Of a stretch of 64,000 bases of DNA, positions 18,515-25,836 are shown piece after piece. The translations under genes and the position numbers were made by a program. The notes under the pieces are model-generated. The model ran no database searches. It saw nothing but the letters and a program-made list of their open reading frames with translations, and was not told the DNA's origin. Source of the stretch: Streptomyces sp. SA15 (GTDB lineage Bacteria; Actinomycetota; Actinomycetes; Streptomycetales; Streptomycetaceae); the NCBI RefSeq assembly GCF_002291145.1, contig NZ_NTGE01000197.1, forward strand, positions 1-64,000. The letters run 5' to 3'. The first letter of the stretch is position 1; each line of letters opens with the position of its first letter.

Positions 18515-19078
18515 ATGGGACATGAAGGAAACGTCATCGACGAACTGGTGACCGATCATCGGGAGGTCGAGGACATCTTCGGCAGGATCGCGGCACTCCC
18601 GTCCGGTGACAAGGACCGCAAGGTCTACACCGACCAGGCCACCATGGAGCTCGTACGGCACTCGGTGGCCGAGGAGGCCTACCTCTACCCGGCCGTGCGG
18701 GAGCACGTGCCGAACGGGGACGCGATGGCCGACAAGGAGATCGAGGACCACTCCAGGGCCGAGCAGATCATGAAGGACCTGGAGGACTGCGACGCGGACG
18801 ATCCCGAGTTCGACCGGCTCATCGGCATGCTGATGAACGAGATCCGCTCGCACGTGGCCGACGAGGAGGAGAACCTCTTCCCCAAGCTGCGCGCGGCATG
18901 CCCCGCCGACGCGCTCGACGACCTGGGCGACAAGGTCCGCATGGCCAAGAAGGTCGCGCCGACCCGGCCGCACCCGTCCGCGCCGGACAAGCCTCCGGCC
19001 AACAAGCTGCTGGCACCGGGGGCCGGCCTCGTCGACCGCCTGCGGGACGCGCTGACCGGCCGCGGCAAGCCCGTCTGA
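18515..19078 (+). CDS. Hemerythrin HHE cation-binding protein
   Basis: GGAGGTGAAG lies 8 bases before the ATG at 18515 (a GTG at 18506 is in frame but would overlap that site). The 187-residue product opens MGHEGNVIDELVTDHREVEDIF, the first helix and His of the HHE bundle, followed by LVRHSVAEEAYLYPAVREH, EDHSRAEQIM and SHVADEEENLFPKLR, which supply the His/Glu di-iron ligands. The C-terminal 40 residues are Pro/Ala/Lys-rich and outside the domain. Hemerythrins bind O2, NO or sense redox state. It lies 84 bases after the helical protein, likely in the same transcript, and is followed by a terminator. Confidence 0.88.
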   Translation: MGHEGNVIDELVTDHREVEDIFGRIAALPSGDKDRKVYTDQATMELVRHSVAEEAYLYPAVREHVPNGDAMADKEIEDHSRAEQIMKDLEDCDADDPEFDRLIGMLMNEIRSHVADEEENLFPKLRAACPADALDDLGDKVRMAKKVAPTRPHPSAPDKPPANKLLAPGAGLVDRLRDALTGRGKPV

Positions 19079-19107
19079 CACCCACACCGGCACCCGCTCC
19101 CGTCCCG

Positions 19108-19137
19108 AAGGGCCCGTCGCTACGGCGACGGGCCCTT
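19108..19137 (+). terminator. Strong hairpin terminator after the hemerythrin operon
   Basis: Perfect 13-bp arms (19108-19120 and 19125-19137) with a TACG loop, 29 bases past the hemerythrin stop and followed by a pyrimidine-rich run. From here to 19434, about 300 bases, I see no gene, only the palindrome described next. Confidence 0.9.
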
Positions 19138-19412
19138 CTCTGTCTTTCACCGGCACCTGATGTGACGTGCGGCACGGAAGCGCCGCAGGAACAGTGCCCC
19201 CTCCGACGCTGTGAGCAACCGCACTCGGAGCGCCAAGTGCCGTAACCCGCCGGACGGTTGGGAAGACGTACGGCGGTGGAGCACGGTGCACCGGCACCGA
19301 CTCACCCCTCCCCTCTGCCACGATGGTCCGCGCCGTACCCCGGCTCTCAGGAGCAGCCGCGCAGCGCAGCCGGCGTTCCCTCTTCTCGCCGACACCTCCA
19401 CTGAGTCCTCCG

Positions 19413-19426
19413 ACTCGTCTACGAGT
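19413..19426. promoter_or_regulatory. Operator-like palindrome just ahead of the MFS gene
   Basis: ACTCGT, CT, ACGAGT is a perfect inverted repeat ending 8 bases before the MFS start codon. A site here would block either translation initiation or, if the mRNA is leaderless, the transcription start. Confidence 0.5.
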
Positions 19427-19434
19427 AACGCACT

Positions 19435-20793
19435 GTGCCTTCTTCTCCTGCTTCGCTCTCCCCTGCGCCGGATTCCTCCCCCAGGCCGTCCGGCGGCGCC
19501 TCCCGCTCCCCGTGGCGGTCCCTTCGGTACCGCAGCATGCGCTGGTGGTCCTTCGCGAACTTCGTGTCGAACACCGGTACGTGGATGCAGCTCACGGTCC
19601 AGAACCTGCTGGTCCTCCAGATCACCGGGTCCGCCGCCGCGACGGGGCTGTCCATGTCCGTCCAGGCCGCGCCCGCGCTGCTCATGAGCCTGCTCGGCGG
19701 CGCGGCCGTCGATCGCCTGCCCCGCAAGGTGACGGCCGCCGTCAGCCAGGCCCTCCTGGGCACGGTCGCGTTCGTGATGGCGCTGCTCGTGGCTCTGGAC
19801 CGGCTCGACATGACCTCCCTGATGGTGCTGGCCGCCGTGACGGGCATCGTCGCCACCGTCGACGGTCCGGCCTGCGCCCTGCTGGGCAACGACCTCGTCC
19901 CGCCCGAGGACGTCCCCTCCGCGATCGGCGTGGGCGCGCTCGTGCACAGCTCGGGCCGGCTGCTCGGGGCCGCCCTGGCCGGCGTGACGGTGGGCTTCCT
20001 CGGCACGGCCGCCGCGTACACCACCAACGGGCTGTCGTTCCTCTTCGTCGCCTCGGTCATTCCGTTCCTGCGTCCGGCGCCCGGTGCGGCCCCGCCCAGC
20101 AAGCCCGTCGGGCGCGCACCCGCCGGGCGGCGCGGCACGGGTGCCGACATGACCGTGCGGCAGGGGTTGGCCTTCTTCGCCCGCCGGCCGCGTCTCGTCG
20201 CCCTCGCCGGCGTCACCGGGATCAGCGCGGTCTTCGGGCGCAACTACGGGCTGACGCTGGCCGTGCTGGTCACCGGGCCGCTCGCGGGCGGCGCCGGAGC
20301 GTTCGGGACGGTCTCCACCGTCCTCGCCGTCGGCGGCATCCTCGGCGCGGTGCTCGGCGCCCGGCTGCGCCGCCCCTCGGTGCGGCTCGTGGGCACCCTG
20401 GCCGCCGCGGGCGGGTTGCTCCAGGTGGTGGCCGGGCTGTCGCCGTCGATGGCCGTGCTGCTCGTGCTCGTTCTGCCGATGGCCGTGGTGGAGTCCGTCT
20501 CCGACACGGCCGGGACGTCCGTCCTGCAGACCGACCCGCCCGCCCATCTGCGGGGACGGGTGCTGGGCGTGTGGGGCAGCATCTCCACCGTCTGGGGCCT
20601 GGGCGGGCCGCCCGCGCTGGGTCTCCTCATGGAGCTGGCCGGGGCACGCGGAGCCCTCGTCACCGGCGGACTGATCATCGCCGGCTCGATCGGAGCCGGC
20701 TTCCTCCTGCGGCGCCGCCGGACCCCGACGGTGGTCCTGCGCACCGAGGAGGGCGATGTGGCGGACCGGGCGAAGCTGAGCACGGCGGCGTGA
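19435..20793 (+). CDS. MFS transporter, EntS-like
   Basis: GTG at 19435 is the first possible start because an in-frame TAA lies at 19426; 452 residues. After a Ser/Pro-rich cytoplasmic tail there are about eleven to twelve hydrophobic segments. Features include NFVSNTGTWMQLTVQNLLVLQITGS in the first pair, the DRLPRK cytoplasmic loop near residue 95 (MFS motif A-like) and HLRGRVLGVWG near 360. This is the MFS_3/enterobactin-exporter branch, whose members export siderophores or drugs. No Shine-Dalgarno is visible upstream, which together with the palindrome suggests a leaderless transcript. Confidence 0.85.
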   Translation: MPSSPASLSPAPDSSPRPSGGASRSPWRSLRYRSMRWWSFANFVSNTGTWMQLTVQNLLVLQITGSAAATGLSMSVQAAPALLMSLLGGAAVDRLPRKVTAAVSQALLGTVAFVMALLVALDRLDMTSLMVLAAVTGIVATVDGPACALLGNDLVPPEDVPSAIGVGALVHSSGRLLGAALAGVTVGFLGTAAAYTTNGLSFLFVASVIPFLRPAPGAAPPSKPVGRAPAGRRGTGADMTVRQGLAFFARRPRLVALAGVTGISAVFGRNYGLTLAVLVTGPLAGGAGAFGTVSTVLAVGGILGAVLGARLRRPSVRLVGTLAAAGGLLQVVAGLSPSMAVLLVLVLPMAVVESVSDTAGTSVLQTDPPAHLRGRVLGVWGSISTVWGLGGPPALGLLMELAGARGALVTGGLIIAGSIGAGFLLRRRRTPTVVLRTEEGDVADRAKLSTAA

Positions 20794-20908
20794 GCGGCGG
20801 CAACGCGACGGCCTGCTCCGTCCGTCTTCGGCGACGGAATCCTCGTGTGCCGGGAGCCGACACGGGTACGCGGAGGTTCGTGCCCGACCTGAGTGAGGAG
20901 TGTTTCCC

Positions 20909-21226
20909 ATGGCGCACGCGACGGTCCACGATGTGCTGGGCGCTCTGGAGGATGTGGACTTCCCCGCGGACAAGACCCAGCTGCTGGAAGCGGCCCGTTC
21001 CGCCGGTGCCTCCGGCGAGGTGATCTCCGCTCTGCGCGGTATCCCGCCGGAGACCTACACCAATCGTGACGACATCGCCCATTCCATACGGACCGACCCC
21101 GACTCGGACCTGGGACACAGCCCGGCCCAACGCGGCGAGCAGGCCCGCCAGGGCGGAAAACCCGGTATGTCGCAGCACCTCCGCGAGGTGCCCAAGCCTC
21201 CGGTGGAGGAGGAGCTGGACCGCTGA
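20909..21226 (+). CDS. DUF2795 domain protein
   Basis: GAGGAG lies 9 bases before ATG 20909; 105 residues. The core HATVHDVLGALEDVDFPADKTQLLEAARSAGASGEVISALRGIP is a DUF2795 domain, a small helical module common in actinobacteria and of unknown function. The Pro/Gly-rich tail is probably unstructured. The 3' end carries GGAGGAGGAG, which serves the downstream kinase gene; the two share a CTGA overlap. Confidence 0.82.
   Translation: MAHATVHDVLGALEDVDFPADKTQLLEAARSAGASGEVISALRGIPPETYTNRDDIAHSIRTDPDSDLGHSPAQRGEQARQGGKPGMSQHLREVPKPPVEEELDR
21205..21214 (+). promoter_or_regulatory. Shine-Dalgarno site that fixes a CTG start
   Basis: GGAGGAGGAG inside the DUF2795 coding end sits exactly 8 bases before CTG at 21223, which overlaps the TGA stop. 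The nearest GTG (21265) would be about 50 bases away with no ribosome site. Confidence 0.65.
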
Positions 21227-21711
21227 CGTCGCCGAACGGGTCCGCACCGGACGTCGCTGTACTCGTGGGGCTTCAGGCATCCGGGAAGTCGACGTTCTAC
21301 GAGCAGCGCCTGCTCGGGCGCTACGAGCTGGTCGGCAAGGACCTGTTCCCGCGGGCTGCACGCCACAAGCAGGCCCGGCAGATGCGCCTGGTGGAGGAGG
21401 CGCTGGCCTTGGGGAGATCGGTGGCGATCGACAACACCAATCCCTCTCCCGAGGAGTGGAGGCCACTGGTCGCCGCCGCGCACGCCCATGGTGCGACGGT
21501 CACCGCGTACTGGTTTCCCCCCGATCCGGAGGGCTCCTTGCGGCGCAATGCCGCGCGGTGGGGACGTGACCGTGTACCCGACATCGGTATCCATGCCACG
21601 GTGAAGCGATTGCGCCGTCCTACGCGGGCCGACGGGTTCGACGCCGTCCTGGAAGTACGGTTCGACGGCCGTGGCGGATTCCGCGTCAGGCCGACGCCGG
21701 ACGGTACATGA
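21223..21711 (+). CDS. P-loop AAA-type kinase, probable CTG start
   Basis: With CTG at 21223 the product has 162 residues, MTSPNGSAPDVAVLVGLQ followed by ASGKST. The Walker A motif is GLQASGKST; its preceding beta strand (VAVLV) is encoded upstream of the first canonical GTG (21265), which would leave the fold incomplete. Other blocks are SKD-like VGKDLFP, VAIDNTNPSPEEW and the C-terminal RR-rich lid. Polynucleotide-kinase-like small P-loop proteins of this type phosphorylate nucleic acid ends or small molecules; the substrate is unknown. Confidence 0.78.
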   Translation: MTSPNGSAPDVAVLVGLQASGKSTFYEQRLLGRYELVGKDLFPRAARHKQARQMRLVEEALALGRSVAIDNTNPSPEEWRPLVAAAHAHGATVTAYWFPPDPEGSLRRNAARWGRDRVPDIGIHATVKRLRRPTRADGFDAVLEVRFDGRGGFRVRPTPDGT

Positions 21712-21713
21712 TC

Positions 21714-22142
21714 TCAGGCGCCCGGCTCGGCGGCACGTTCCGTGGGCAGCAGCTCGCGGATGTCAGTGGGGAGGGCGTCCGTAAGCTTCCGCATCTCCTC
21801 AGGTGAGACAGCGGCGTCGAGGACCTCCAGGACCGCAGCCGAGTACCGGAGCGCCGCTTCCTCCGTGGTACCGGCCCGGACCGCGACCCGGCCGGCGAAA
21901 GCCGTCAGGTCGAACGGCTCACCCGCACCGCTCGGCCGTCCCTCCGAGGTGGCCGAGGCGGTCGTCTCGCGGATGTGCGCCGCCAGGTCCGGCGGGAGCT
22001 GCGCGGCCAGGTGGTCGGCCAGCCCGGTCGGCAGCCTTTCCGCCAGGGTGCGCAGCACCGACTGTGTCGCGCGCTCGGCCGACCCACGATCCGGAAGCTG
22101 CGCAAGGGCCTGCACTTTGCCGATGATTTCGTCGTGCCGCAT
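21714..22142 (-). CDS. DUF2267 domain protein
   Basis: ATG 22140-22142 with AAAGGAA 11 bases upstream; 142 residues. MRHDEIIGKVQALAQLPDRGSAERATQSVL and TLAERLPTGLADHLAAQLPPDLA match the DUF2267 helical repeat, which occurs in actinobacterial stress proteins without known mechanism. It ends only 2 bases from the opposite-strand kinase, leaving no room for a terminator between the genes. Confidence 0.85.
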   Translation of the reverse strand: MRHDEIIGKVQALAQLPDRGSAERATQSVLRTLAERLPTGLADHLAAQLPPDLAAHIRETTASATSEGRPSGAGEPFDLTAFAGRVAVRAGTTEEAALRYSAAVLEVLDAAVSPEEMRKLTDALPTDIRELLPTERAAEPGA

Positions 22143-22289
22143 GTCCGCGTTCCTTTCACTGCCCTGGTGCTGTGACAGGGGACGCTGTGCTTCACGGGGT
22201 TGTCCTACCGCAGTTCAAGTGCCGTGGACCGGGTAACCACAGGGCCGCCCCTCACACGCGGGCGGCGTGCAGGCGGTGCCGACTCGACC

Positions 22290-22859
22290 TCAGGCGATGA
22301 GGGCCTGTCCCGGCCGGAGGCGCTCCAGCAGCTGGGCGTGGTGCAGTTCGGCCACGGGAGCGAGGAGGTCGGGGTGGCGCAGCAGTGCCGCCGCCCTGCG
22401 GTCGGCGGCGTCGGGCGCGATCAGGCGGCGGAACTCGACCGGCGTACCGGCCGTCTGGCCGCCGTCGGCGACCGCGGCCACCGCCAGGTCGGCCAGTTCC
22501 GGGTCGGTCAGCAGACAGGCCGCCCAGCTCGCGACGACTTCGTCGACCCAGGTGCGCCAGGCGCGGTCGTCAGTGTCGTCGGTGTCGTCGGTGTCGCGGG
22601 TGCAGGGGCCGTGGCTGTCGTCGGTGCCGCCACCGTCCGCGCCCGTGATCCAGTCCAGCCGGGCGGAACCGCCGGGGCCGGCCATGTGGACCAGGGCGGC
22701 GTCCATCGGCGTCGGGTACCTGAGCCACGCCGCGACCGTCACGGCCTGACGCGCCTGCACCTCGCACAGGGCGGAGGCCAGCGCGCCGCCGCCCGACGGG
22801 TAGGCACACGTCAGCCACTGGGCGGTCGCCGCGATCAGCGGGGAAAGGTCTGCGAGCAC
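22290..22859 (-). CDS. Hypothetical protein with DTD repeats
   Basis: Ends at 22290. The start is uncertain: GTG 22859 (189 residues, VLADLSPLIAATAQWL) fits where family-like sequence appears to begin, and GTG 23009 would add 50 less regular residues; neither has a clear ribosome site. The protein is Ala/Leu-rich and soluble, with a short microsatellite-encoded TRDTDDTDDTDD (bases about 22563-22600). I do not recognise a domain. It is divergent from the small secreted protein at 23064. Confidence 0.6.
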   Translation of the reverse strand: MLADLSPLIAATAQWLTCAYPSGGGALASALCEVQARQAVTVAAWLRYPTPMDAALVHMAGPGGSARLDWITGADGGGTDDSHGPCTRDTDDTDDTDDRAWRTWVDEVVASWAACLLTDPELADLAVAAVADGGQTAGTPVEFRRLIAPDAADRRAAALLRHPDLLAPVAELHHAQLLERLRPGQALIA

Positions 22860-23063
22860 TGCCGGGCCGTCCGAACTGCTTCCGGGGACAGAGGGACTGC
22901 AACGGTAGCCCGACGTCCGATCGGGGGGACATGACCCGGACCTCGTCGGCGACGTGGCCTCGGCCACATCCGCCCCGTTGCTCCCTTCGAGTGGTGCGGC
23001 TCCCGTCACGGTCGTACCGTCGGTAGCGGCACAGCCGCACGGAGCGAACGGTCGGGAGCGGGC

Positions 23064-23528
23064 ATGCTGAAATTCGCGGTGACCAGGACGGCCGCGCTCT
23101 GTGGCGCCGCGGCTTTCCTCGCGGCCATGGGCACGGCCTCCGCCACCCCCGCGACGCCGTCGGCGGCCCATTTCGCGGCTCAGCGGTCCGAGGACCCTGT
23201 GCTCGTCGACTGTTTCCACAAGCCCCAGGAACGCCCCGCCGACCTCATCCTCGCCTGCGGCGACGGCAACAGCCGTCTGACGTCGCTCGATTGGTCCCGC
23301 TGGGATGCCAAGTCGGCGGTGGCGAAGGGCCGCAACGTCGTGAACGACTGCGATCCGTACTGTGCGGCGGGCACGTTCCACTCGTATCCGCTCGTCGTAC
23401 GGCTCGACCGGCCGGAGCCGTGGAAGAAGCACCCGCAGCTCCAGCACTACACGCGGATGACCCTCACCTACCCCGACGACCGGCCGGAGAGGCTCGCCTC
23501 TGTGGTGACGTATCCGCTGGGGAACTGA
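23064..23528 (+). CDS. Small secreted protein
   Basis: GGGAGCGGG precedes the ATG; 154 residues. Residues 1-27 are a clear signal peptide (MLKFAVTRTAALCGAAAFLAA... ASA). The mature part has four cysteines (VDCFHKP, ILACGDG, NDCDPYC), probably in disulfides, and the motif LTSLDWSRWDAKSAVAKG, seen in a family of uncharacterised Streptomyces exported proteins. Function unknown. Confidence 0.8.
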   Translation: MLKFAVTRTAALCGAAAFLAAMGTASATPATPSAAHFAAQRSEDPVLVDCFHKPQERPADLILACGDGNSRLTSLDWSRWDAKSAVAKGRNVVNDCDPYCAAGTFHSYPLVVRLDRPEPWKKHPQLQHYTRMTLTYPDDRPERLASVVTYPLGN

Positions 23529-23681
23529 GCGTTCCAGCGGGGGCGAAACCGACCCTCGGTTGTGGTGTGGCGGGCCCCTGACGCCGACTGGCCGGTAATG
23601 AGCCCTCGCGGACCGCCGTTCCCCGGCCACACTGCTGCCCTGAACCGTTGCGATCCACCGGGTGCGCGGAGAGGGGACCTG

Positions 23682-24878
23682 ATGGCCGAGGCGCAGGAGT
23701 CCGCACGCAAGACGGACCGGGGAGGCGGCCGGCCCGGCTGTCCGGTGGGCCGCGCCACGGACGGCATCTGGCAGGTGCACGACTACACGAACGCCCGGGC
23801 GGTGCTGCGCAGTACGGAGACGGCACAGGCGGGTCTCGGCATAGAGACGGTGGAGAAACTGCCCCCGCGCGTCCGCCGCCCGGTCCTGTACCAGGACGGA
23901 CCCGAGCACCGGGAACAGCGGCGGCAGACCGCCCGCTTCTTCACCCCGCGGCGCGTCGACGAGCACTACCGCACGCTGATGGTGCGCATCGCCGAGGAAC
24001 AGCTGACGGCGCTGCGTACCGCCGGTGAGGCCGAACTGGCCGAGCTGAGCTTCAATGTGGCGATCGCGGTGGCGAGCGACATCATCGGTCTGCGCCACAG
24101 CCGGCCGGGCATCCGCACCCGGCTCGAACGCTTCTTCCCCGAGGAGTTCGGCCGGCCGGGGCTGACCAGCCTGCTGGGCGTCTACTGGCTGCTGCGGCAG
24201 AACGCGAACTGGCTGCGCATCCACCTCGCCGACGTTCGCCCCGCGATCCGCGCGCACCGCCGCCAGGAGCGCGACGATCTGATCTCCCATCTGCTGGCCG
24301 AAGGGTGCTCGGACGCCGAAATCCTCGGCGAGTGCCTGACGTTCGCCGCGGCCGGGATGGTCACCACGCGGGAGTTCATCTGTGTCGCCGCCTGGCACCT
24401 GTTCACCGACGCGGAGCTCCTCGCCCGCTATCGCGCGGCGGATGAACCGGAACGGCTGGGTGTGCTGCGCGAGATCCTGCGGCTGGAGCCGGTGGTGGCA
24501 CGGCTGCGCCGCAGGGCGACGGCTCCCCTCACGTTGCATACGCCGTCGGGCGAGGTCCCGGTCCGGCCGGGCGAGCTGATCGAGCTGTTCGTCGACGACG
24601 CCAACACCGACCCGCGGACCGTGGGACGGGACGCGCGGCTGCTGCGGCCGGGCCGGGACCTGGTGCTCGGGCCGGGACCGGCGGGCCTGTCCTTCGGCGA
24701 CGGCCCGCACCGCTGCCCGGGGGCGGACGTCGCCCTGCTGGAGGCCGACGTGTTCCTCAGCCGGCTGTTCGCGCTGGACGGCCTGCGCATGGCCACCGAG
24801 CCGCGCGTGTCCTTCAACAACGACATCGGCGGGTACGAGATCAGGAACTTGACGGTGACCGTTCCCCGCCGGCGATGA
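23682..24878 (+). CDS. Cytochrome P450
   Basis: GGAGAGGGG lies 7 bases before ATG 23682; 398 residues, normal for bacterial P450s. The haem ligand is Cys345 in LSFGDGPHRCPGADV. The I-helix oxygen-activation motif reads AAAGMVTTREF, the K-helix ExxR is EILR and the HREQRRQTARFF C-helix contacts haem propionates. A Cys near the N terminus (RPGCPVGRA) is also seen in CYP families that act without a fixed biosynthetic cluster. No ferredoxin is adjacent; the ferredoxin reductase at 33848 could supply electrons. The substrate is unknown. Confidence 0.92.
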   Translation: MAEAQESARKTDRGGGRPGCPVGRATDGIWQVHDYTNARAVLRSTETAQAGLGIETVEKLPPRVRRPVLYQDGPEHREQRRQTARFFTPRRVDEHYRTLMVRIAEEQLTALRTAGEAELAELSFNVAIAVASDIIGLRHSRPGIRTRLERFFPEEFGRPGLTSLLGVYWLLRQNANWLRIHLADVRPAIRAHRRQERDDLISHLLAEGCSDAEILGECLTFAAAGMVTTREFICVAAWHLFTDAELLARYRAADEPERLGVLREILRLEPVVARLRRRATAPLTLHTPSGEVPVRPGELIELFVDDANTDPRTVGRDARLLRPGRDLVLGPGPAGLSFGDGPHRCPGADVALLEADVFLSRLFALDGLRMATEPRVSFNNDIGGYEIRNLTVTVPRRR

Positions 24879-24950
24879 CACCGAGAAAGCGGTACGGCCG
24901 CGCGGCTCGCCGGAGTCGGCGGGCACGCCGGCCCGGTCCGCCACATCGCC

Positions 24951-25796
24951 CTACAGATCCCTGAGGTCGGCGATCAACCGGTCACTGGTCACGGTCCGGT
25001 CGTCCTTGTGGTCCCGCCACTGCTCGAAGGTCTCCGCCGCGGCGTCCGCGAAGGCACCCGGCAGGCCGACGCCGCGCCAGGCCTCGGCGATCTCCCGCAT
25101 CTCCGGCTCCCAGCGCCAGGCCCTGTGCCCCGCACTCGCCAGCTGCTCCGGACCGGCCAGCGGGGTGCCGGGCAGCAGGTGCGCGGCGAGGTCACGGAGC
25201 TCGTCCAGGACGCCGTGTCCGTCGGCGAGGGCACAGGCCTCGGCGGCGAGCGCGTACGAGATCTTGTTGTAGGCGGCGAAGGCCAGCTTGAGCGCCGATG
25301 CCCGGCCGACCGGACCGGCGAGGACGACCGGGGTCAACACAGTGCCGTCGAACAACGCGCGGACCCGGGCCACCGTCACGTCGTCACCCGACAGATACAG
25401 CCGGGTGGTCCCGGCCTGGCGGGGAGGCGGCCCGGTGATGCCCGCGTCGACCAGCCTCGCCCCCGTGCCGTCCCACACCTCGGCGATCTGGGCCATGCGC
25501 CCGGGGCTGACAGCGTTGGCATCGACGTACACACCGCTGAACCCGGCCGCCGCCACCTGACGGGCCACGTCGAGGGCGGCCGCCGGAGGGCAGACGCTCA
25601 GGACCACCGTGCACTGGGCGGTCAGCTCGCCCATGCTGCCGGCAGGCCGCAACCCCAGCTCGGCGGCCCGTTCCCGCGTGGCGGCCGAACGCCCGCGCGG
25701 CAGCCACCAGACCCTCGCGCCGGCCGCCACGGCCTGCGCGGCCACCTGCGCTCCCATGGCACCGGGGTGCAAGATCCCCACGTCCGCATCAACCAT
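24951..25796 (-). CDS. NAD(P)-binding 6-phosphogluconate-dehydrogenase-like oxidoreductase
   Basis: A 281-residue protein, MVDADVGILHPGAMGAQVAA, with a beta-hydroxyacid/6PGDH-type Rossmann motif (GxxGxMG reading HPGAMG). VYVDANAVSP (about 93), DAGITGPPP (about 117) and LKLAFAAYNKISYALAAEA (about 165, helix with catalytic-type Lys) follow, then a DUF1932-like C terminus. Cytoplasmic. The substrate cannot be assigned. It lies 40 bases downstream of the MFS gene on the same strand, so the two may be an operon. Confidence 0.85.
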   Translation of the reverse strand: MVDADVGILHPGAMGAQVAAQAVAAGARVWWLPRGRSAATRERAAELGLRPAGSMGELTAQCTVVLSVCPPAAALDVARQVAAAGFSGVYVDANAVSPGRMAQIAEVWDGTGARLVDAGITGPPPRQAGTTRLYLSGDDVTVARVRALFDGTVLTPVVLAGPVGRASALKLAFAAYNKISYALAAEACALADGHGVLDELRDLAAHLLPGTPLAGPEQLASAGHRAWRWEPEMREIAEAWRGVGLPGAFADAAAETFEQWRDHKDDRTVTSDRLIADLRDL

Positions 25797-25836
25797 GCCG
25801 GGACCCTATAAGGGGATCGATATAAGAGGGGATCGA

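Noticed and set aside
21265..21711. GTG 21265 as start of the P-loop kinase
   Set aside because: The Walker A strand would be missing and no ribosome site precedes it; CTG 21223 fits better.
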